From Jeotgalibacillus sp. S-D1 (GTDB lineage: Bacteria; Bacillota; Bacilli; Bacillales; Jeotgalibacillaceae), in the NCBI RefSeq assembly GCF_004358665.1, contig NZ_SMZR01000006.1:1-64000 (forward strand): 64,000 bases of DNA, in the 5' to 3' direction. Both the position numbers and the translations under genes were made by a program. Positions 1 to 8,796 of this stretch are shown here, in pieces. Under the pieces are notes generated by a model. That model was not told the origin of the DNA, did not search any database, and worked only from the letters and a program-made list of their open reading frames with translations. Every line of letters begins with the position of its first letter. Positions within the stretch are counted from its first letter, which is position 1.

Positions 1-70
1 TAGATAGGTTCGAGGTGGAAGCATAGCGATATGTGTAGCTGACGAATACTAATCGATCGAGGACTTAACC
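1..70 (+). rRNA. rrl: 23S ribosomal RNA, 3' end (partial)
   Basis: The first 70 or so bases match the conserved 3' terminus of Bacillus 23S rRNA (the helix ending in GAGGACTTAACC). The gene runs in from the left of the window. A short complementary pair downstream (TTGAAAGAA at 123-131 and TTCTTTCAA at 164-172) may belong to the precursor processing stalk. Confidence 0.95.
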
Positions 71-179
71 AAATTTGGTGATTACTCGAAAACGCAACGT
101 TTGTTTGATGGCTTATCCAGTTTTGAAAGAATGAGTTTAGGCAGTTACTGCGTTTTTTATTCTTTCTTTCAACCTTATA

Positions 180-207
180 TTGAATTTTGAGACAAACTTG
201 GTATAAT
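180..207 (+). promoter_or_regulatory. Possible internal promoter in the 23S-5S spacer
   Basis: TTGAAT at 180-185 and TATAAT at 202-207 are separated by 16 bp, a good sigma-A arrangement about 30 bp ahead of the 5S gene. If active it would transcribe 5S and the tRNA cluster independently of the main rRNA promoters. This is inference from sequence only. Confidence 0.45.
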
Positions 208-238
208 AGTCTTTGTCCCAGTCAATAGTAAGGACTTA

Positions 239-355
<117 letters not shown>

Positions 356-361
356 AATCGT

Positions 362-436
362 TCCGCAGTAGCTCAGTGGTAGAGCATTCGGCTGTTAACC
401 GAAGGGTCGTAGGTTCGAACCCTACCTGCGGAGCCA
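362..436 (+). tRNA. tRNA-Asn (anticodon GTT)
   Basis: The cloverleaf has acceptor arms TCCGCAG and CTGCGGA, anticodon GTT, a T-loop GGTTCGAAC and an encoded CCA. It is the first tRNA after 5S. Confidence 0.97.
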
Positions 437-443
437 TATTTCT

Positions 444-516
444 GCTTCCATAGCTCAGCAGGTAGAGCACTTCCATGGTAAGGAAGAGGTCGCAGGTTCA
501 AATCCTGTTGGAAGCT
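444..516 (+). tRNA. tRNA-Thr (anticodon GGT), CCA not encoded
   Basis: Acceptor arms GCTTCCA and TGGAAGC pair, the anticodon loop is ATGGTAA (GGT), and the T-loop is GGTTCAAAT. After the discriminator T the sequence reads TAA, so CCA must be added by the nucleotidyltransferase. Confidence 0.95.
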
Positions 517-534
517 TAATTTTTACAAACTAAC

Positions 535-609
535 GGCCCGTTGGTCAAGCGGTTAAGACACCGCCCTTTCACGGCGGTAACACGGGTTCGAATCCCGTAC
601 GGGTCACCA
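535..609 (+). tRNA. tRNA-Glu (anticodon TTC)
   Basis: Acceptor arms GGCCCGT and ACGGGTC, anticodon loop CTTTCAC (TTC), T-loop GGTTCGAAT and an encoded CCA. Confidence 0.97.
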
Positions 610-613
610 TGAT

Positions 614-689
614 GGAGAATTAGCTCAGCTGGGAGAGCATCTGCCTTACAAGCAGAGGGTCGGCGGTTCGAGCCCGTCATTCTCCACCA
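614..689 (+). tRNA. tRNA-Val (anticodon TAC)
   Basis: Acceptor arms GGAGAAT and ATTCTCC, anticodon loop CTTACAA (TAC), T-loop GGTTCGAGC and an encoded CCA. Confidence 0.97.
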
Positions 690-693
690 TTTT

Positions 694-769
<76 letters not shown>

Positions 770-795
770 GTTTTACTTATAGAATAACCTCTTTT

Positions 796-879
796 GGAGG
801 GGTAGCGAAGTGGCTAAACGCGGCGGACTGTAAATCCGCTCCTTCGGGTTCGGCAGTTCGAATCTGCCCCCCTCCACCA
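796..879 (+). tRNA. tRNA-Tyr (anticodon GTA), long variable arm
   Basis: This 84-nt type II tRNA has acceptor arms GGAGGGG and CCCCTCC, a GTA anticodon in the loop CTGTAAA, a long variable arm (CTCCTTCGGGTTC region) and an encoded CCA. Confidence 0.96.
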
Positions 880-950
880 TTTTTAAAAAGTTTCTTATTT
901 GCTTCATGGTATCTACCGATATTGGGCATACTTAAGTAAACTTGACTCAT

Positions 951-1025
951 TGGGCTATAGCCAAGCGGTAAGGCAACGGATTTTGATTCCGTCATTCCCA
1001 GGTTCGATCCCTGGTAGCCCAGCCA
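951..1025 (+). tRNA. tRNA-Gln (anticodon TTG)
   Basis: Acceptor arms TGGGCTA and TAGCCCA, anticodon loop TTTTGAT (TTG), T-loop GGTTCGATC and an encoded CCA. Confidence 0.97.
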
Positions 1026-1029
1026 TTAT

Positions 1030-1102
1030 GAGCCATTAGCTCAGTTGGTAGAGCATCTGACTTTTAATCAGAGGGTCGTAGGTTCGAATCCTACATGGCT
1101 CA
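1030..1102 (+). tRNA. tRNA-Lys (anticodon TTT), CCA not encoded
   Basis: Acceptor arms GAGCCAT and ATGGCTC, anticodon loop CTTTTAA (TTT), T-loop GGTTCGAAT. The discriminator A is followed by TCA, so CCA is not encoded. It is the last tRNA before the operon terminator. Confidence 0.96.
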
Positions 1103-1109
1103 TCAATGG

Positions 1110-1147
1110 AATCTCTCATCAGTTACATGATGAGAGATTTTTTAATT
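1110..1147 (+). terminator. Rho-independent terminator of the rRNA-tRNA operon
   Basis: AATCTCTCATC and GATGAGAGATT form an 11-bp stem followed by a T-rich tract. Confidence 0.9.
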
Positions 1148-1152
1148 TTTCT

Positions 1153-1201
1153 ATACAAATAAGCACCTTGTCATTCGTTGACAGGGTGCTTATTTGTATA
1201 G
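1153..1201 (-). terminator. Hairpin at the end of the sulfate operon
   Basis: TACAAATAAGCACC and GGTGCTTATTTGTA form a long stem spanning the sirC stop codon. It probably ends the minus-strand operon that converges on the tRNA cluster. The U-tract is weak, so the hairpin may also act as an mRNA 3' stabiliser. Confidence 0.65.
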
Positions 1202-1800
1202 CTCAATAGTTCTTGCCACTTTTTATTTTGTTCATTTTCATTAAGGCGATAGCGGTCATCAAGCAGTTCCCACAGCAATTCACTTTTTTCTTCAAAGGAG
1301 ATGGGCATTGTTTTAATATGATGCCTGCAGCGCATAAGAAAATCAGTATAAGGTTCCCAGTTCGAATCAAACTGAGCATCCAGCTCTTTCTTAAGCTTGC
1401 GTGTCAGTTTAGGGCTTGAACCGTTGGAGGTCACAGCGACCTGGAGATGCCCGCGGCGCACTGTAGCCGGAAAGGTTACATTGCCTTCTTCAAACTCATC
1501 TACGACGCAGACAAGCTGATGAGGGGGCAGTGACTGTGATAGTTTTTGATTGGCTTCCCGGTCATTGGTTGCAAGGATGACCAGCATGGCATCTTTAAAG
1601 TCTTCTTTTAAAGCCTTTCGCTTAATGAGCTTATAACCATGATTTTTTGAAAGTGCGAGGACTTCCTCGGAAAATTCAGGCGCAATAAAGGTGATATTCG
1701 CTTTTTCTTCCTCCAGCACCCTTGCTTTGCGGGCTGCAATTCTGCCTCCTCCTGCGATGGCAACTTTCTTTCCGTTTAACTTAATAACTAATGGCTGCAT
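1171..1800 (-). CDS. sirC: Precorrin-2 dehydrogenase SirC (YlnF)
   Basis: NAD-dependent oxidation of precorrin-2 to sirohydrochlorin, the middle of the three steps from uroporphyrinogen III to siroheme. The 209-residue protein opens with a Rossmann dinucleotide motif (GGGRIAARKA at about 17-26). The stretch TSNGSSPKLTRKLK near the middle is typical of the CysG N-terminal/Met8 family. It lacks the SUMT domain of E. coli CysG, as in B. subtilis where the steps are split over three genes. It overlaps sirB by 13 bp and is the last gene of the operon. Siroheme is the sulfite reductase cofactor, which explains its place in a sulfate operon. Confidence 0.93.
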   Translation of the reverse strand: MQPLVIKLNGKKVAIAGGGRIAARKARVLEEEKANITFIAPEFSEEVLALSKNHGYKLIKRKALKEDFKDAMLVILATNDREANQKLSQSLPPHQLVCVVDEFEEGNVTFPATVRRGHLQVAVTSNGSSPKLTRKLKKELDAQFDSNWEPYTDFLMRCRHHIKTMPISFEEKSELLWELLDDRYRLNENEQNKKWQELLSYTNKHPVNE

Positions 1801-2540
1801 GCTGTTGCTCCTTGGGAAGATGCACGATTAACCACAATCTCCTGGATAATGCTGTGCTTGCTCAGTGAGTCCGTATGAATAATCGAGTGACCCTGCTTTT
1901 GAAGCCGCAGAACCTTCTGTTTTACCTCACTGAGGAGAAGGCCGCCAAATAGAAGGTAGGGTACAACAAGGATCCGTCCGTCTTCACCTGCTTCAGAAAC
2001 AATGTCTGCGAGTCCCTGATCAAGCCGGGGCTCTATTGCAGCCAGGTAGCAGACACGCACGCGGGCAATTCCCAGTCTGTTTTGGATCCCTTCAGTAATT
2101 TTTCCGAAGGCAATACGGGTTTCAGGATCACTGCTTCCCCGGCCAACCACTAAAAGGGAGTCACTTGGAGTAAGGTTTCCTGCGGTCTCATTAACTAATT
2201 CAGCAATGGCATCTAATATGGTTGTCTGAACGCCAAAAGATTCCGTCATGTCCACTTTTATTTCCGGATACTGCAAGAGAAGGGGAGCGAGTGCCTGCGG
2301 AATATCCTCTTTGATATGACCTGCTGTAAGTAAAAAGATCGGAACCACTTTTATTTCCGTAGCGCCTCTTTCCACACAGCGCCGGAAGCCTTCGTCAATG
2401 AAAGGCTCTGTCAGCTCTAAAAAGCTGATCTCCTGAATAGGGGCATCCACGCGGTTGATTACCGTCTGAAGAAATTGCTTTGCCTCAGCTGCACCTTTTT
2501 TTGAACGGGTACCATGACCGATATAAAGAATGGCTTTCAT
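1788..2540 (-). CDS. sirB: Sirohydrochlorin ferrochelatase SirB (YlnE)
   Basis: Inserts Fe2+ into sirohydrochlorin to give siroheme. The 250-residue protein is a CbiX/SirB-type class II chelatase with two related halves. The metal-binding His lies in YIGHGTR (His9), and a second His lies in LLTAGHIKEDIP near residue 75. The second half begins at LLVVGRGSSD, where the first histidine is replaced, as in other two-domain bacterial enzymes. It starts 21 bp after cobA ends, with AAAGGGAG upstream, and overlaps sirC. Confidence 0.92.
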   Translation of the reverse strand: MKAILYIGHGTRSKKGAAEAKQFLQTVINRVDAPIQEISFLELTEPFIDEGFRRCVERGATEIKVVPIFLLTAGHIKEDIPQALAPLLLQYPEIKVDMTESFGVQTTILDAIAELVNETAGNLTPSDSLLVVGRGSSDPETRIAFGKITEGIQNRLGIARVRVCYLAAIEPRLDQGLADIVSEAGEDGRILVVPYLLFGGLLLSEVKQKVLRLQKQGHSIIHTDSLSKHSIIQEIVVNRASSQGATACSH

Positions 2541-2560
2541 CTCTGCAAACTCCCTTTCTT

Positions 2561-3337
2561 TTACCCGTGGACGACAGGTAAATGCTGAGCGATTTCTTCT
2601 TTAAACCAATTAATTTTATGGTGAAGCCGAACAACTTCGCCAATCACTATCATGCTCGGATTAGAAATGCTGGCTTCTTTAACAAGCTCTTCGATTGTTT
2701 CGAGCGTACCGGCGACCGTCCGCTGATCTGACATTGTCCCCCAGTGTACAAGAGCAATAGGGGTATCGGGTGATTTCCCGCATTTTATCAAATTTTCTGT
2801 AATAGCCGGCAGATGAGAGACACCCATGTAAATACATATTGTATCCACCGCTTTTGCCAGATGGCTCCATTGGTATTGAGCTTCTTCATCGCCAGCCTGA
2901 TGGCCGGTAATAAAAGCAAAACTTTTGCTTAATGTGCGATGTGTTACCGGAATGCCTGCGTAGGCAGAAGCGGCGATCCCGGCTGTAATTCCAGGAACGA
3001 CTTCAAATGGAACGTCATTTTTTGCGCATTCTTCCGCTTCTTCACCTCCGCGCCCAAAGACAAACGGATCACCGCCTTTTAGCCGAACGACTGTAAGTCC
3101 TTTTTTTGCGTATTTTACAAGAAAGTGATTAATCGTTTCTTGTTTCATTGTGTGATAATGCGGGAGCTTACCGCAATAAACCAGCTGTGCTTCGCTGTTA
3201 GCATATTCTAATAGCTCAGGGTTAACCAGCCGGTCATAGAGGATGACATCCGCCTGCTCGATACAGCGCAAGCCCTTTACCGTAATTAAGTCTGGATCTC
3301 CAGGTCCTGCTCCGACTAAATAAACTGTACCAACCAT
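2561..3337 (-). CDS. cobA: Uroporphyrinogen-III C-methyltransferase (YlnD)
   Basis: SAM-dependent double methylation of uroporphyrinogen III to precorrin-2, the branch point to siroheme. The protein has the SUMT glycine motif VGAGPGDPDL at 8-17, the LKGGDPFVFGRGGEE motif near residue 87 and VPGITAGIAAS further on, all diagnostic of the tetrapyrrole methylase family. I chose the ATG at 3337, seven to eight bases after AAAGGG, over the GTG three codons earlier. A 70-100 bp gap separates it from cysC, and there is no terminator in the gap. Confidence 0.93.
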   Translation of the reverse strand: MVGTVYLVGAGPGDPDLITVKGLRCIEQADVILYDRLVNPELLEYANSEAQLVYCGKLPHYHTMKQETINHFLVKYAKKGLTVVRLKGGDPFVFGRGGEEAEECAKNDVPFEVVPGITAGIAASAYAGIPVTHRTLSKSFAFITGHQAGDEEAQYQWSHLAKAVDTICIYMGVSHLPAITENLIKCGKSPDTPIALVHWGTMSDQRTVAGTLETIEELVKEASISNPSMIVIGEVVRLHHKINWFKEEIAQHLPVVHG

Positions 3338-3417
3338 CGATTTCACCCTTTCTTTTTATGATTTCCGGTCCTGAATAAGAGCCGTTTTTACTGCTTGAAC
3401 CATTAGTATACACTATC

Positions 3418-4017
3418 TTAAATTACATTTTGTTCCCGTAAATAACTGAGGACCTGTTCAATTGCTTCCTCAACCGTAATTTTTTCTGTATGAATGGTAA
3501 TCTCGGGGCGTTCCGGTGCTTCGTAAGGAGAATCAATTCCTGTAAATTCCTTAATTTCTCCCCGGCGGGCTTTTGCATACAGCTGTTTGGTATCCCGCTT
3601 TTCACATTCTTCTAAAGGACAATCCACAAAAACTTCGATAAATTCTTTGTCGTCAAATAAAGCGCGTACCTGATCGCGGTCAGATCGGAAAGGCGAAATA
3701 AAAGCGGTTGTTACGACTTTACCGCTGTCCACAAAAAGTTTTGCGACTTCTCCAATACGACGGATATTTTCTGTTCGGTCGTGGTCAGAAAATCCTAAGT
3801 CTTTATTTAACCCGTGGCGGATATTATCTCCATCAAGTACATATTCGTTAATGCCCTGACGGTACAGTTCGCGTGAAACAGCGTTGGCAACTGTGGATTT
3901 TCCTGATCCCGACAGGCCTGTGAACCATAATACACAGCTGCTGTGTGCATTTTGAATCTGACGGTCAGTTTTTGATACGGTTGTGTTATGCCATGTTATA
4001 TTCGTTGATTTAGTCAT
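3418..4017 (-). CDS. cysC: Adenylylsulfate kinase CysC
   Basis: Phosphorylates APS to PAPS with ATP in sulfate assimilation. The 199-residue protein has a P-loop GLSGSGKS at 34-41, the APS-site motif [10 protein letters not shown] near residue 63 and FISPFRSDR near 104. I chose the ATG at 4017 because GGAGG lies six bases upstream; the longer frame starting at 4059 runs back into the sat gene. It is a free-standing kinase next to sat, not a fusion. Confidence 0.95.
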   Translation of the reverse strand: MTKSTNITWHNTTVSKTDRQIQNAHSSCVLWFTGLSGSGKSTVANAVSRELYRQGINEYVLDGDNIRHGLNKDLGFSDHDRTENIRRIGEVAKLFVDSGKVVTTAFISPFRSDRDQVRALFDDKEFIEVFVDCPLEECEKRDTKQLYAKARRGEIKEFTGIDSPYEAPERPEITIHTEKITVEEAIEQVLSYLREQNVI

Positions 4018-4027
4018 TGTTTTCCTC

Positions 4028-5179
4028 CTAAATGGCTGCTTCCTGCCGGATTCCCTCAATCAATACCTCTACAACTTCTTTGCGGCTGAAAGTGGAAGGA
4101 GGCAGCTGGCCGGCTCTAAGCATTTCTCTAACCTTGGTACCTGATAAAATCACTCTGTCTTCCTTGCCGTGCGGACAGGTTTTATCTGAAGCCATACCCT
4201 CACATTTTTTGCAATAAAAGCTGTGTTCAAAGAATAAAGGTTTTATACCAAGTTCTTCTTCTGTAAATTCGCTAAAAATATGCTGGGCATCATAAGTTCC
4301 GTAGTAATCACCCACTCCAGCATGGTCTCTGCCGACAATAAAATGAGTGCAGCCGAAGTTTTTACGCGCTATTGCATGGAAAATGGCTTCTCTCGGCCCG
4401 GCATATCTCATGGCAGCGGGGTAAACGCCAAGCTGAACACGCTCTGTCGGGTAATAATTCTCCAAGAGGACACGGTAGCTTTTTAATCGTACATCAGCAG
4501 AGATGTCATCTGACTTGGTTTCGCCAACAAGCGGGTTCACGAACAGGCCATCAACCGTTTCAAGCGCTGCTTTTTGAATATACTCATGGGCGCGGTGGAT
4601 AGGGTTTCTTGTTTGGAATCCGACGACTGTTTTCCAGCCGTTTTCTTCAAACAGCGCTCTTGTTTCCTTCGGCTTCAGCCATACATCCCCAAACACACCT
4701 TTTTGAGGGTGCTTTACAAGTACAGTTTCACCTGCAAGGTAAACAGGCCCTCTTTCAAACAATCGTTTGACACCCGGGTGGGCAAGCTCTTCTGTTTTAT
4801 ATACCTCGCGTGCTTCTTTTTGTAAATCAGGTTCATACCATTCTGATACTGTAATCACACCGTAAACCTCGCCCTTATGGGTCAGCTTAATTTGCTCGCC
4901 TTCTGTAAGGTTCTCCGCAAAGGATGGGGAAACCGGTAGCGTTACGGGAACGGACCAGACTGTGCCATCCGCTAAACGCATCTGTTCAACGACGGACTCA
5001 TAGTCACTTTTTCCAATAAAACCTGTAAGAGGACTGAAAAGACCTACGCCAATTAGTTCAAGGTCACTCAGTGCAATCGCATCGATTTCAAGTTCTTTTT
5101 CTATCGCTGAAACATTATAAGATGGCTCATAAGCCTGAATTAAACTTCCTCCGTGTGGTGCTGGCAAGTATGACATCAT
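4028..5179 (-). CDS. sat: Sulfate adenylyltransferase Sat (ATP sulfurylase)
   Basis: Activates sulfate with ATP to APS and pyrophosphate. About 383 residues, the normal size for the bacterial monofunctional enzyme. Visible family motifs are the nucleotide-binding [13 protein letters not shown] (HxxH), [12 protein letters not shown], and SGTKVREML near the C-terminus. A Cys cluster (CKKC then KTCPHG, around residue 330) looks like the small zinc-binding element of this family. Two adjacent ATGs (5179 and 5176) follow GAAAGG; the first is used here. Eleven bases separate it from cysC. Confidence 0.95.
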   Translation of the reverse strand: MMSYLPAPHGGSLIQAYEPSYNVSAIEKELEIDAIALSDLELIGVGLFSPLTGFIGKSDYESVVEQMRLADGTVWSVPVTLPVSPSFAENLTEGEQIKLTHKGEVYGVITVSEWYEPDLQKEAREVYKTEELAHPGVKRLFERGPVYLAGETVLVKHPQKGVFGDVWLKPKETRALFEENGWKTVVGFQTRNPIHRAHEYIQKAALETVDGLFVNPLVGETKSDDISADVRLKSYRVLLENYYPTERVQLGVYPAAMRYAGPREAIFHAIARKNFGCTHFIVGRDHAGVGDYYGTYDAQHIFSEFTEEELGIKPLFFEHSFYCKKCEGMASDKTCPHGKEDRVILSGTKVREMLRAGQLPPSTFSRKEVVEVLIEGIRQEAAI

Positions 5180-5201
5180 AATCAACCTTTCATTATCAGT
5201 T

Positions 5202-6278
5202 TTAGTTTTTGGATTCTCGCACGATCTCAGCAGAAACCGTGGTTGGTGAAGGGCGTTTCAATAAAGCCAGAATGCCAAGTACAGAAATCAGCACACCGAT
5301 TAGAGCAACGATGGGATAAATGCTTTGTTCTACTATCAGCAAGATGAGTGTATAGGACAGCACCATCGATAAAACTGGTGACACCACCCATACAGTGAGC
5401 ATCTGGATAACAATATCTTTTTTCAACACGGCTTTCCCATGCTTGGCAAAACCGATGCCGATAATGGATGAAGTCGTAATTTGAGTAAGCGGTACAGGGA
5501 TGCCAAAAATCGAGGCTGCTGTCACAATACTTGCTCCTGTACCGGAAATAACTGCTCCTTCCTCCAGACGAAGGGTGGTGATCTTTTTGCCGTTTGTCTC
5601 CATCACTCTGTGGCCTAAAAACAGAGCGCCAAGAGCAACAAAAAGCCCGCCCCATAAAATACCGTCATTAGTTCCCATCAAGCCGGCTCCGACAAGAGGA
5701 CCCACTGCGTTGGCCACATTGTTCATTCCTGCAGAAAAAGCTTCAAATAACCCCATAATTACTACAATTGGTGCTAAATATTTTGCCGCTTTTGGAGCGG
5801 TTACCCATTTTTTAATCCATTTCGTTTCAAGGATTTTTGCTGCAGCAATGGCAATAAAAAAAGCAACTACTGGAGTGAACAGCCAAAACATAACGATCCA
5901 GGCAAGCTTTCCGAAGAAAATGGAATGATAAACAATGCCTGCGCCAACAACAGATCCTACAGCAACTTCGCTGGTTGACAGCGGGATTCCAAAAATATTT
6001 GCCAGAAACAGTGAGATGGCAGCCGATGCCAGAACGATTAAAGCAATGGTAACGGTAAAAGTATCACTTGGCACAATGCCGCTGCCGATGGTTTTTACTA
6101 CTTCTCCGCCGCCGAGCCAGGCTCCTAGAAAAACAGTAACAGCGCATAATCCGAGTGCGACAAACCTTTTTTTAATCACCCCGGAGCCATACGCGATACC
6201 CATCGTTGCTGCAGCTCCGCTTGCCCCAATATTAAACGCAAAAAACAGTCCGATCGAAATGGCGATGATTGAAAGCAT
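5202..6278 (-). CDS. cysP: Sulfate permease CysP, PiT family
   Basis: Imports sulfate. The 358-residue integral membrane protein has about ten hydrophobic segments and the two inverted signature repeats of the phosphate-transporter (PiT) family, seen here as [13 protein letters not shown] near the N-terminus and [16 protein letters not shown] in the second half. In B. subtilis the orthologous position in the cysH operon is the sulfate permease CysP, so context favours sulfate over phosphate. AAGGAGG lies just upstream of the ATG. Confidence 0.92.
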   Translation of the reverse strand: MLSIIAISIGLFFAFNIGASGAAATMGIAYGSGVIKKRFVALGLCAVTVFLGAWLGGGEVVKTIGSGIVPSDTFTVTIALIVLASAAISLFLANIFGIPLSTSEVAVGSVVGAGIVYHSIFFGKLAWIVMFWLFTPVVAFFIAIAAAKILETKWIKKWVTAPKAAKYLAPIVVIMGLFEAFSAGMNNVANAVGPLVGAGLMGTNDGILWGGLFVALGALFLGHRVMETNGKKITTLRLEEGAVISGTGASIVTAASIFGIPVPLTQITTSSIIGIGFAKHGKAVLKKDIVIQMLTVWVVSPVLSMVLSYTLILLIVEQSIYPIVALIGVLISVLGILALLKRPSPTTVSAEIVRESKN

Positions 6279-6296
6279 CGGGCTGACCTCCTTTTC

Positions 6297-7007
6297 TTAA
6301 GAGTGCAACCCGCACTCTGTTTTGCTGCTTTGTGTCCATCGTCCAGCTCTGGAATCACCGTTAACGTCTACAGGACTGGTGCAAGGGAAACAACCGATGC
6401 TTGGATAGCCTTCTTTATGAAGCTTGTTGAAAGGCAATCCCTTTGCATCGATATATGCCCAAACCTCATCCCAAGTCCAATGGATGAGCGGGCATATTTT
6501 GATATTCTTGAATTTTTCATCTTTGTTTAGAAATTCAGTATGCGCTCTGGACGGGGACTGCTCTCTCCGGAGACCTGAAATCCATGCTGTCTTAGAATCG
6601 AGCGCTTCTTTTAACGGCACAACCTTTCGAATATGACAGCATTGATTCGGATCTTTTTTCCATAAAGCTGAACCGTACTGCTCTCTTTGTGCATCAAGTG
6701 TGAGAGCTGCCTTTTTCATCTCGATATTCAATGCGGGAAATCGAGCCTTTATTTTTTCAATTACATCATAGGTTTCAGGGAAGTGAAGAGCGGTATCAAG
6801 AAACACGATATGAGCATCCGGTTTTACTTGATGAATAATGTCAATTAACACAATAGCCTCGGCTCCGAAGCTTGAAGCATATACAATTTTTTCATCCTCG
6901 TAGTTAGAATAAGCCCACTCCAGGACAGATCGTGCCCCTTTGGATTCATTATCAACCGGGAAGGTATCGGAAATTGAATTCCAATTTTCATAACTGATTG
7001 CAGTCAT
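6297..7007 (-). CDS. cysH: Adenylylsulfate/phosphoadenylylsulfate reductase CysH
   Basis: Thioredoxin-dependent reduction of activated sulfate to sulfite. About 236 residues. The protein carries both cysteine pairs of the iron-sulfur type, QCCHIRK in the middle and GCFPCT nearer the C-terminus, plus the C-terminal catalytic ECGLH. The CC...CxxC set is known to bind a [4Fe-4S] cluster and goes with APS use; the B. subtilis enzyme accepts APS and PAPS. I chose the ATG at 7007, twelve bases after AAGGAG; the upstream TTG at 7019 directly abuts that site. First gene of the operon, under SAM riboswitch control. Confidence 0.95.
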   Translation of the reverse strand: MTAISYENWNSISDTFPVDNESKGARSVLEWAYSNYEDEKIVYASSFGAEAIVLIDIIHQVKPDAHIVFLDTALHFPETYDVIEKIKARFPALNIEMKKAALTLDAQREQYGSALWKKDPNQCCHIRKVVPLKEALDSKTAWISGLRREQSPSRAHTEFLNKDEKFKNIKICPLIHWTWDEVWAYIDAKGLPFNKLHKEGYPSIGCFPCTSPVDVNGDSRAGRWTQSSKTECGLHS

Positions 7008-7041
7008 GGTTTTCTGCAACTCCTTTCATCTTTCCAAATAC

Positions 7042-7071
7042 AAAAAACGCTTTTCCCATTAAGGAAAAGCG
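7042..7071 (-). terminator. Riboswitch-controlled terminator ahead of cysH
   Basis: On the minus strand GCGCTTTTCC pairs with GGAAAAGCG and is followed by six T, giving an intrinsic terminator between the SAM aptamer and cysH. High SAM should favour its formation. Confidence 0.88.
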
Positions 7072-7090
7072 CATAGCATTCTTTATGCAC

Positions 7091-7191
7091 CTTATCTCCC
7101 AAAATGGATATCATTTTGCTGGAATTGGCACCTTGCTCTATGCAGGTTGCCGCGGCATCAACAGGCCAGTCCCTCCGCCGCTCTAGATAAG
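7091..7191 (-). promoter_or_regulatory. SAM-I (S-box) riboswitch aptamer
   Basis: Read on the minus strand the segment begins CTTATCTAGAG, continues GGAGGGACTGGCC, then GATGCCGCGGCAACC, then GGTGCCAATTCC, and closes with AGATAAGG. These are the conserved S-box core elements in order, and CTTATCT pairs with AGATAAG as helix P1. A terminator follows, so it is a transcription-off switch that represses the sulfate operon when SAM is plentiful, as at the B. subtilis cysH operon. Confidence 0.96.
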
Positions 7192-7213
7192 TACTATTAA
7201 GTTATTGTTGATA

Positions 7214-7241
7214 ATCCTACCACACCACTAGGATTAGTCAA
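7214..7241 (-). promoter_or_regulatory. Promoter of the cysH operon
   Basis: On the minus strand TTGACT (7241-7236) and TAGGAT (7219-7214) are 16 bp apart, about 25 bp upstream of the riboswitch. Confidence 0.65.
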
Positions 7242-7379
7242 CCATTAATCAAAAAAATTTTTAAATAATTCTAAATTTAAGAAATTAGTCCCATAAAACG
7301 GAAAATATAACTCAATTACTGAAAATAATTAGATGAACTTTCTGAAAAAACACGCATATATATGCATGGCTTTGCTTGG

Positions 7380-7409
7380 TTGAGTCATCAAGATTGTAAG
7401 CGTTACAAT
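7380..7409 (+). promoter_or_regulatory. Arginase promoter overlapped by a cre (CcpA) site
   Basis: TTGAGT (7380-7385) and TACAAT (7404-7409), 18 bp apart, form a plausible sigma-A promoter. The 15-mer TTGTAAGCGTTACAA (7394-7408) is a symmetric catabolite-responsive element with one mismatch to the TGWAARCGYTWNCW consensus. It covers the -10, so CcpA would repress rocF on preferred sugars. The match is seen; the function is inferred. Confidence 0.65.
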
Positions 7410-7454
7410 AGAAGAGTCAGATTATATAGAAAAAAGCACAGGGGGATCACAGCT

Positions 7455-8357
7455 ATGGAAAAGAAAAACATTTCACTTATTGGCGTACCAATGGATCTGG
7501 GACAAATGAGACGCGGGGTAGACATGGGACCAAGTGCCATACGTTACGCAGGTGTTGTTGAGCGCCTTGAATTGCTTGGTCATAAAGTAGATGACCTTGG
7601 AGATATTCGAATTGATCAGGCAGAACGTGTACATACTGCTGACACCAATCTCCGTAATCTGGAAGCAGTAGTAAAAGGAAGTACTGAGCTTGCGAATAAA
7701 GTAAAGTCAGTGAAAGATAAAGGAGATTTTCCATTGATACTTGGCGGGGACCACAGCATCGCAATCGGTTCACTTGCAGGAATCAGCCAGCAGTATGAGA
7801 ATCTGGGTGTAATCTGGTATGACGCTCATGGAGATTTAAATACAGGAGACACTTCGCCTTCAGGAAACATCCATGGAATGCCCCTGGCAGTCAGCCTTGG
7901 AATCGGTCATCCTGATTTAGTAAATATTCTTGACTATACGCCTAAAGTAAATCCGGAAAACATTGTCATCATCGGTGCCCGGTCACTCGATGAAGGGGAG
8001 CGGGAATTAATTAAACAAAGAGGTATACGCGTATATACTATGCATGAAATAGATCGTATGGGAATGACGAGAGTGATGGAAGAAGCAGTGGATTATCTAA
8101 AAGGTAAAACAGACGGCGTTCATTTATCGCTTGATTTAGACGGACTGGATCCAACCGATGCTCCTGGTGTAGGGACACCGGTTATTGGCGGCATCAGCTA
8201 TCGTGAAAGCCACCTGGCTATGGAGATGCTCGCTGAATCAGATATCTTAACTTCTGCTGAATTTGTTGAAGTAAATCCAATCCTTGATGAAAAAAATAAA
8301 ACAGCAACCGTGGCCGTTGCGTTAATGGGCTCGCTGTTTGGTGAGAAACTTTTATAA
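7455..8357 (+). CDS. rocF: Arginase RocF
   Basis: Hydrolyses arginine to ornithine and urea, the first step of arginine catabolism. The 300-residue protein shows the binuclear manganese ligands of the ureohydrolase family: GGDHSIAIG near residue 98, DAHGDLNTGD near 123, the NIHGMPL substrate loop and SLDLDGLDP near 225. The start is the ATG at 7455 after a G-rich ribosome site; a longer frame from 7362 covers the promoter. It is not next to rocD or rocE but sits upstream of sigW, monocistronic with its own terminator. Confidence 0.95.
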   Translation: MEKKNISLIGVPMDLGQMRRGVDMGPSAIRYAGVVERLELLGHKVDDLGDIRIDQAERVHTADTNLRNLEAVVKGSTELANKVKSVKDKGDFPLILGGDHSIAIGSLAGISQQYENLGVIWYDAHGDLNTGDTSPSGNIHGMPLAVSLGIGHPDLVNILDYTPKVNPENIVIIGARSLDEGERELIKQRGIRVYTMHEIDRMGMTRVMEEAVDYLKGKTDGVHLSLDLDGLDPTDAPGVGTPVIGGISYRESHLAMEMLAESDILTSAEFVEVNPILDEKNKTATVAVALMGSLFGEKLL

Positions 8358-8447
8358 AAAGTGATCGTGTAAGGAAGCGGGTTAATGTCCGCTACAATTA
8401 ACCTGGTAGTATTATTTCATGGTGTGAAAAAATCTGCACGAATAAGA

Positions 8448-8486
8448 AAGCCTTTACGAACATCAACTTGTTCGTAAGGGCTTTTT
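8448..8486 (+). terminator. rocF terminator
   Basis: AAGCCTTTACGAAC pairs with GTTCGTAAGGGCTT and runs into TTTTTA. Between it and the SigW promoter (8487-8733) I see no gene or clear signal. Confidence 0.85.
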
Positions 8487-8733
8487 ACTGCATTTTTTCT
8501 TTTGTAAATGATTACCTTCATAGAAACATTCAGCAATCCCTTCACAATCCCTCTTGTAAGAACCTCAGACAAAAGAAATAGATCAAAACTCCCGAGTAAT
8601 TGGAATAAGTGGATGACTCTTTTTTACAGGAGATGTATAATATATGAAGAATAACGACACATAAGTCAGATATCACATCCGTCTTTTACATATACTTTCT
8701 TGAAAAATAAATAAAGAAATAATAAAAATAGAA

Positions 8734-8760
8734 TGAAACCTTTTGCGGACGTAAAACGTA
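8734..8760 (+). promoter_or_regulatory. SigW-type autoregulatory promoter
   Basis: TGAAAC (8734-8739) and CGTA (8757-8760), 17 bp apart, match the ECF SigW consensus TGAAAC-N16/17-CGTA. They sit just ahead of sigW, as in B. subtilis, where SigW transcribes its own operon. Confidence 0.85.
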
Positions 8761-8796
8761 AAGATGGCAGAGCCGCTGAAGCGGGGGTACAGAAGA

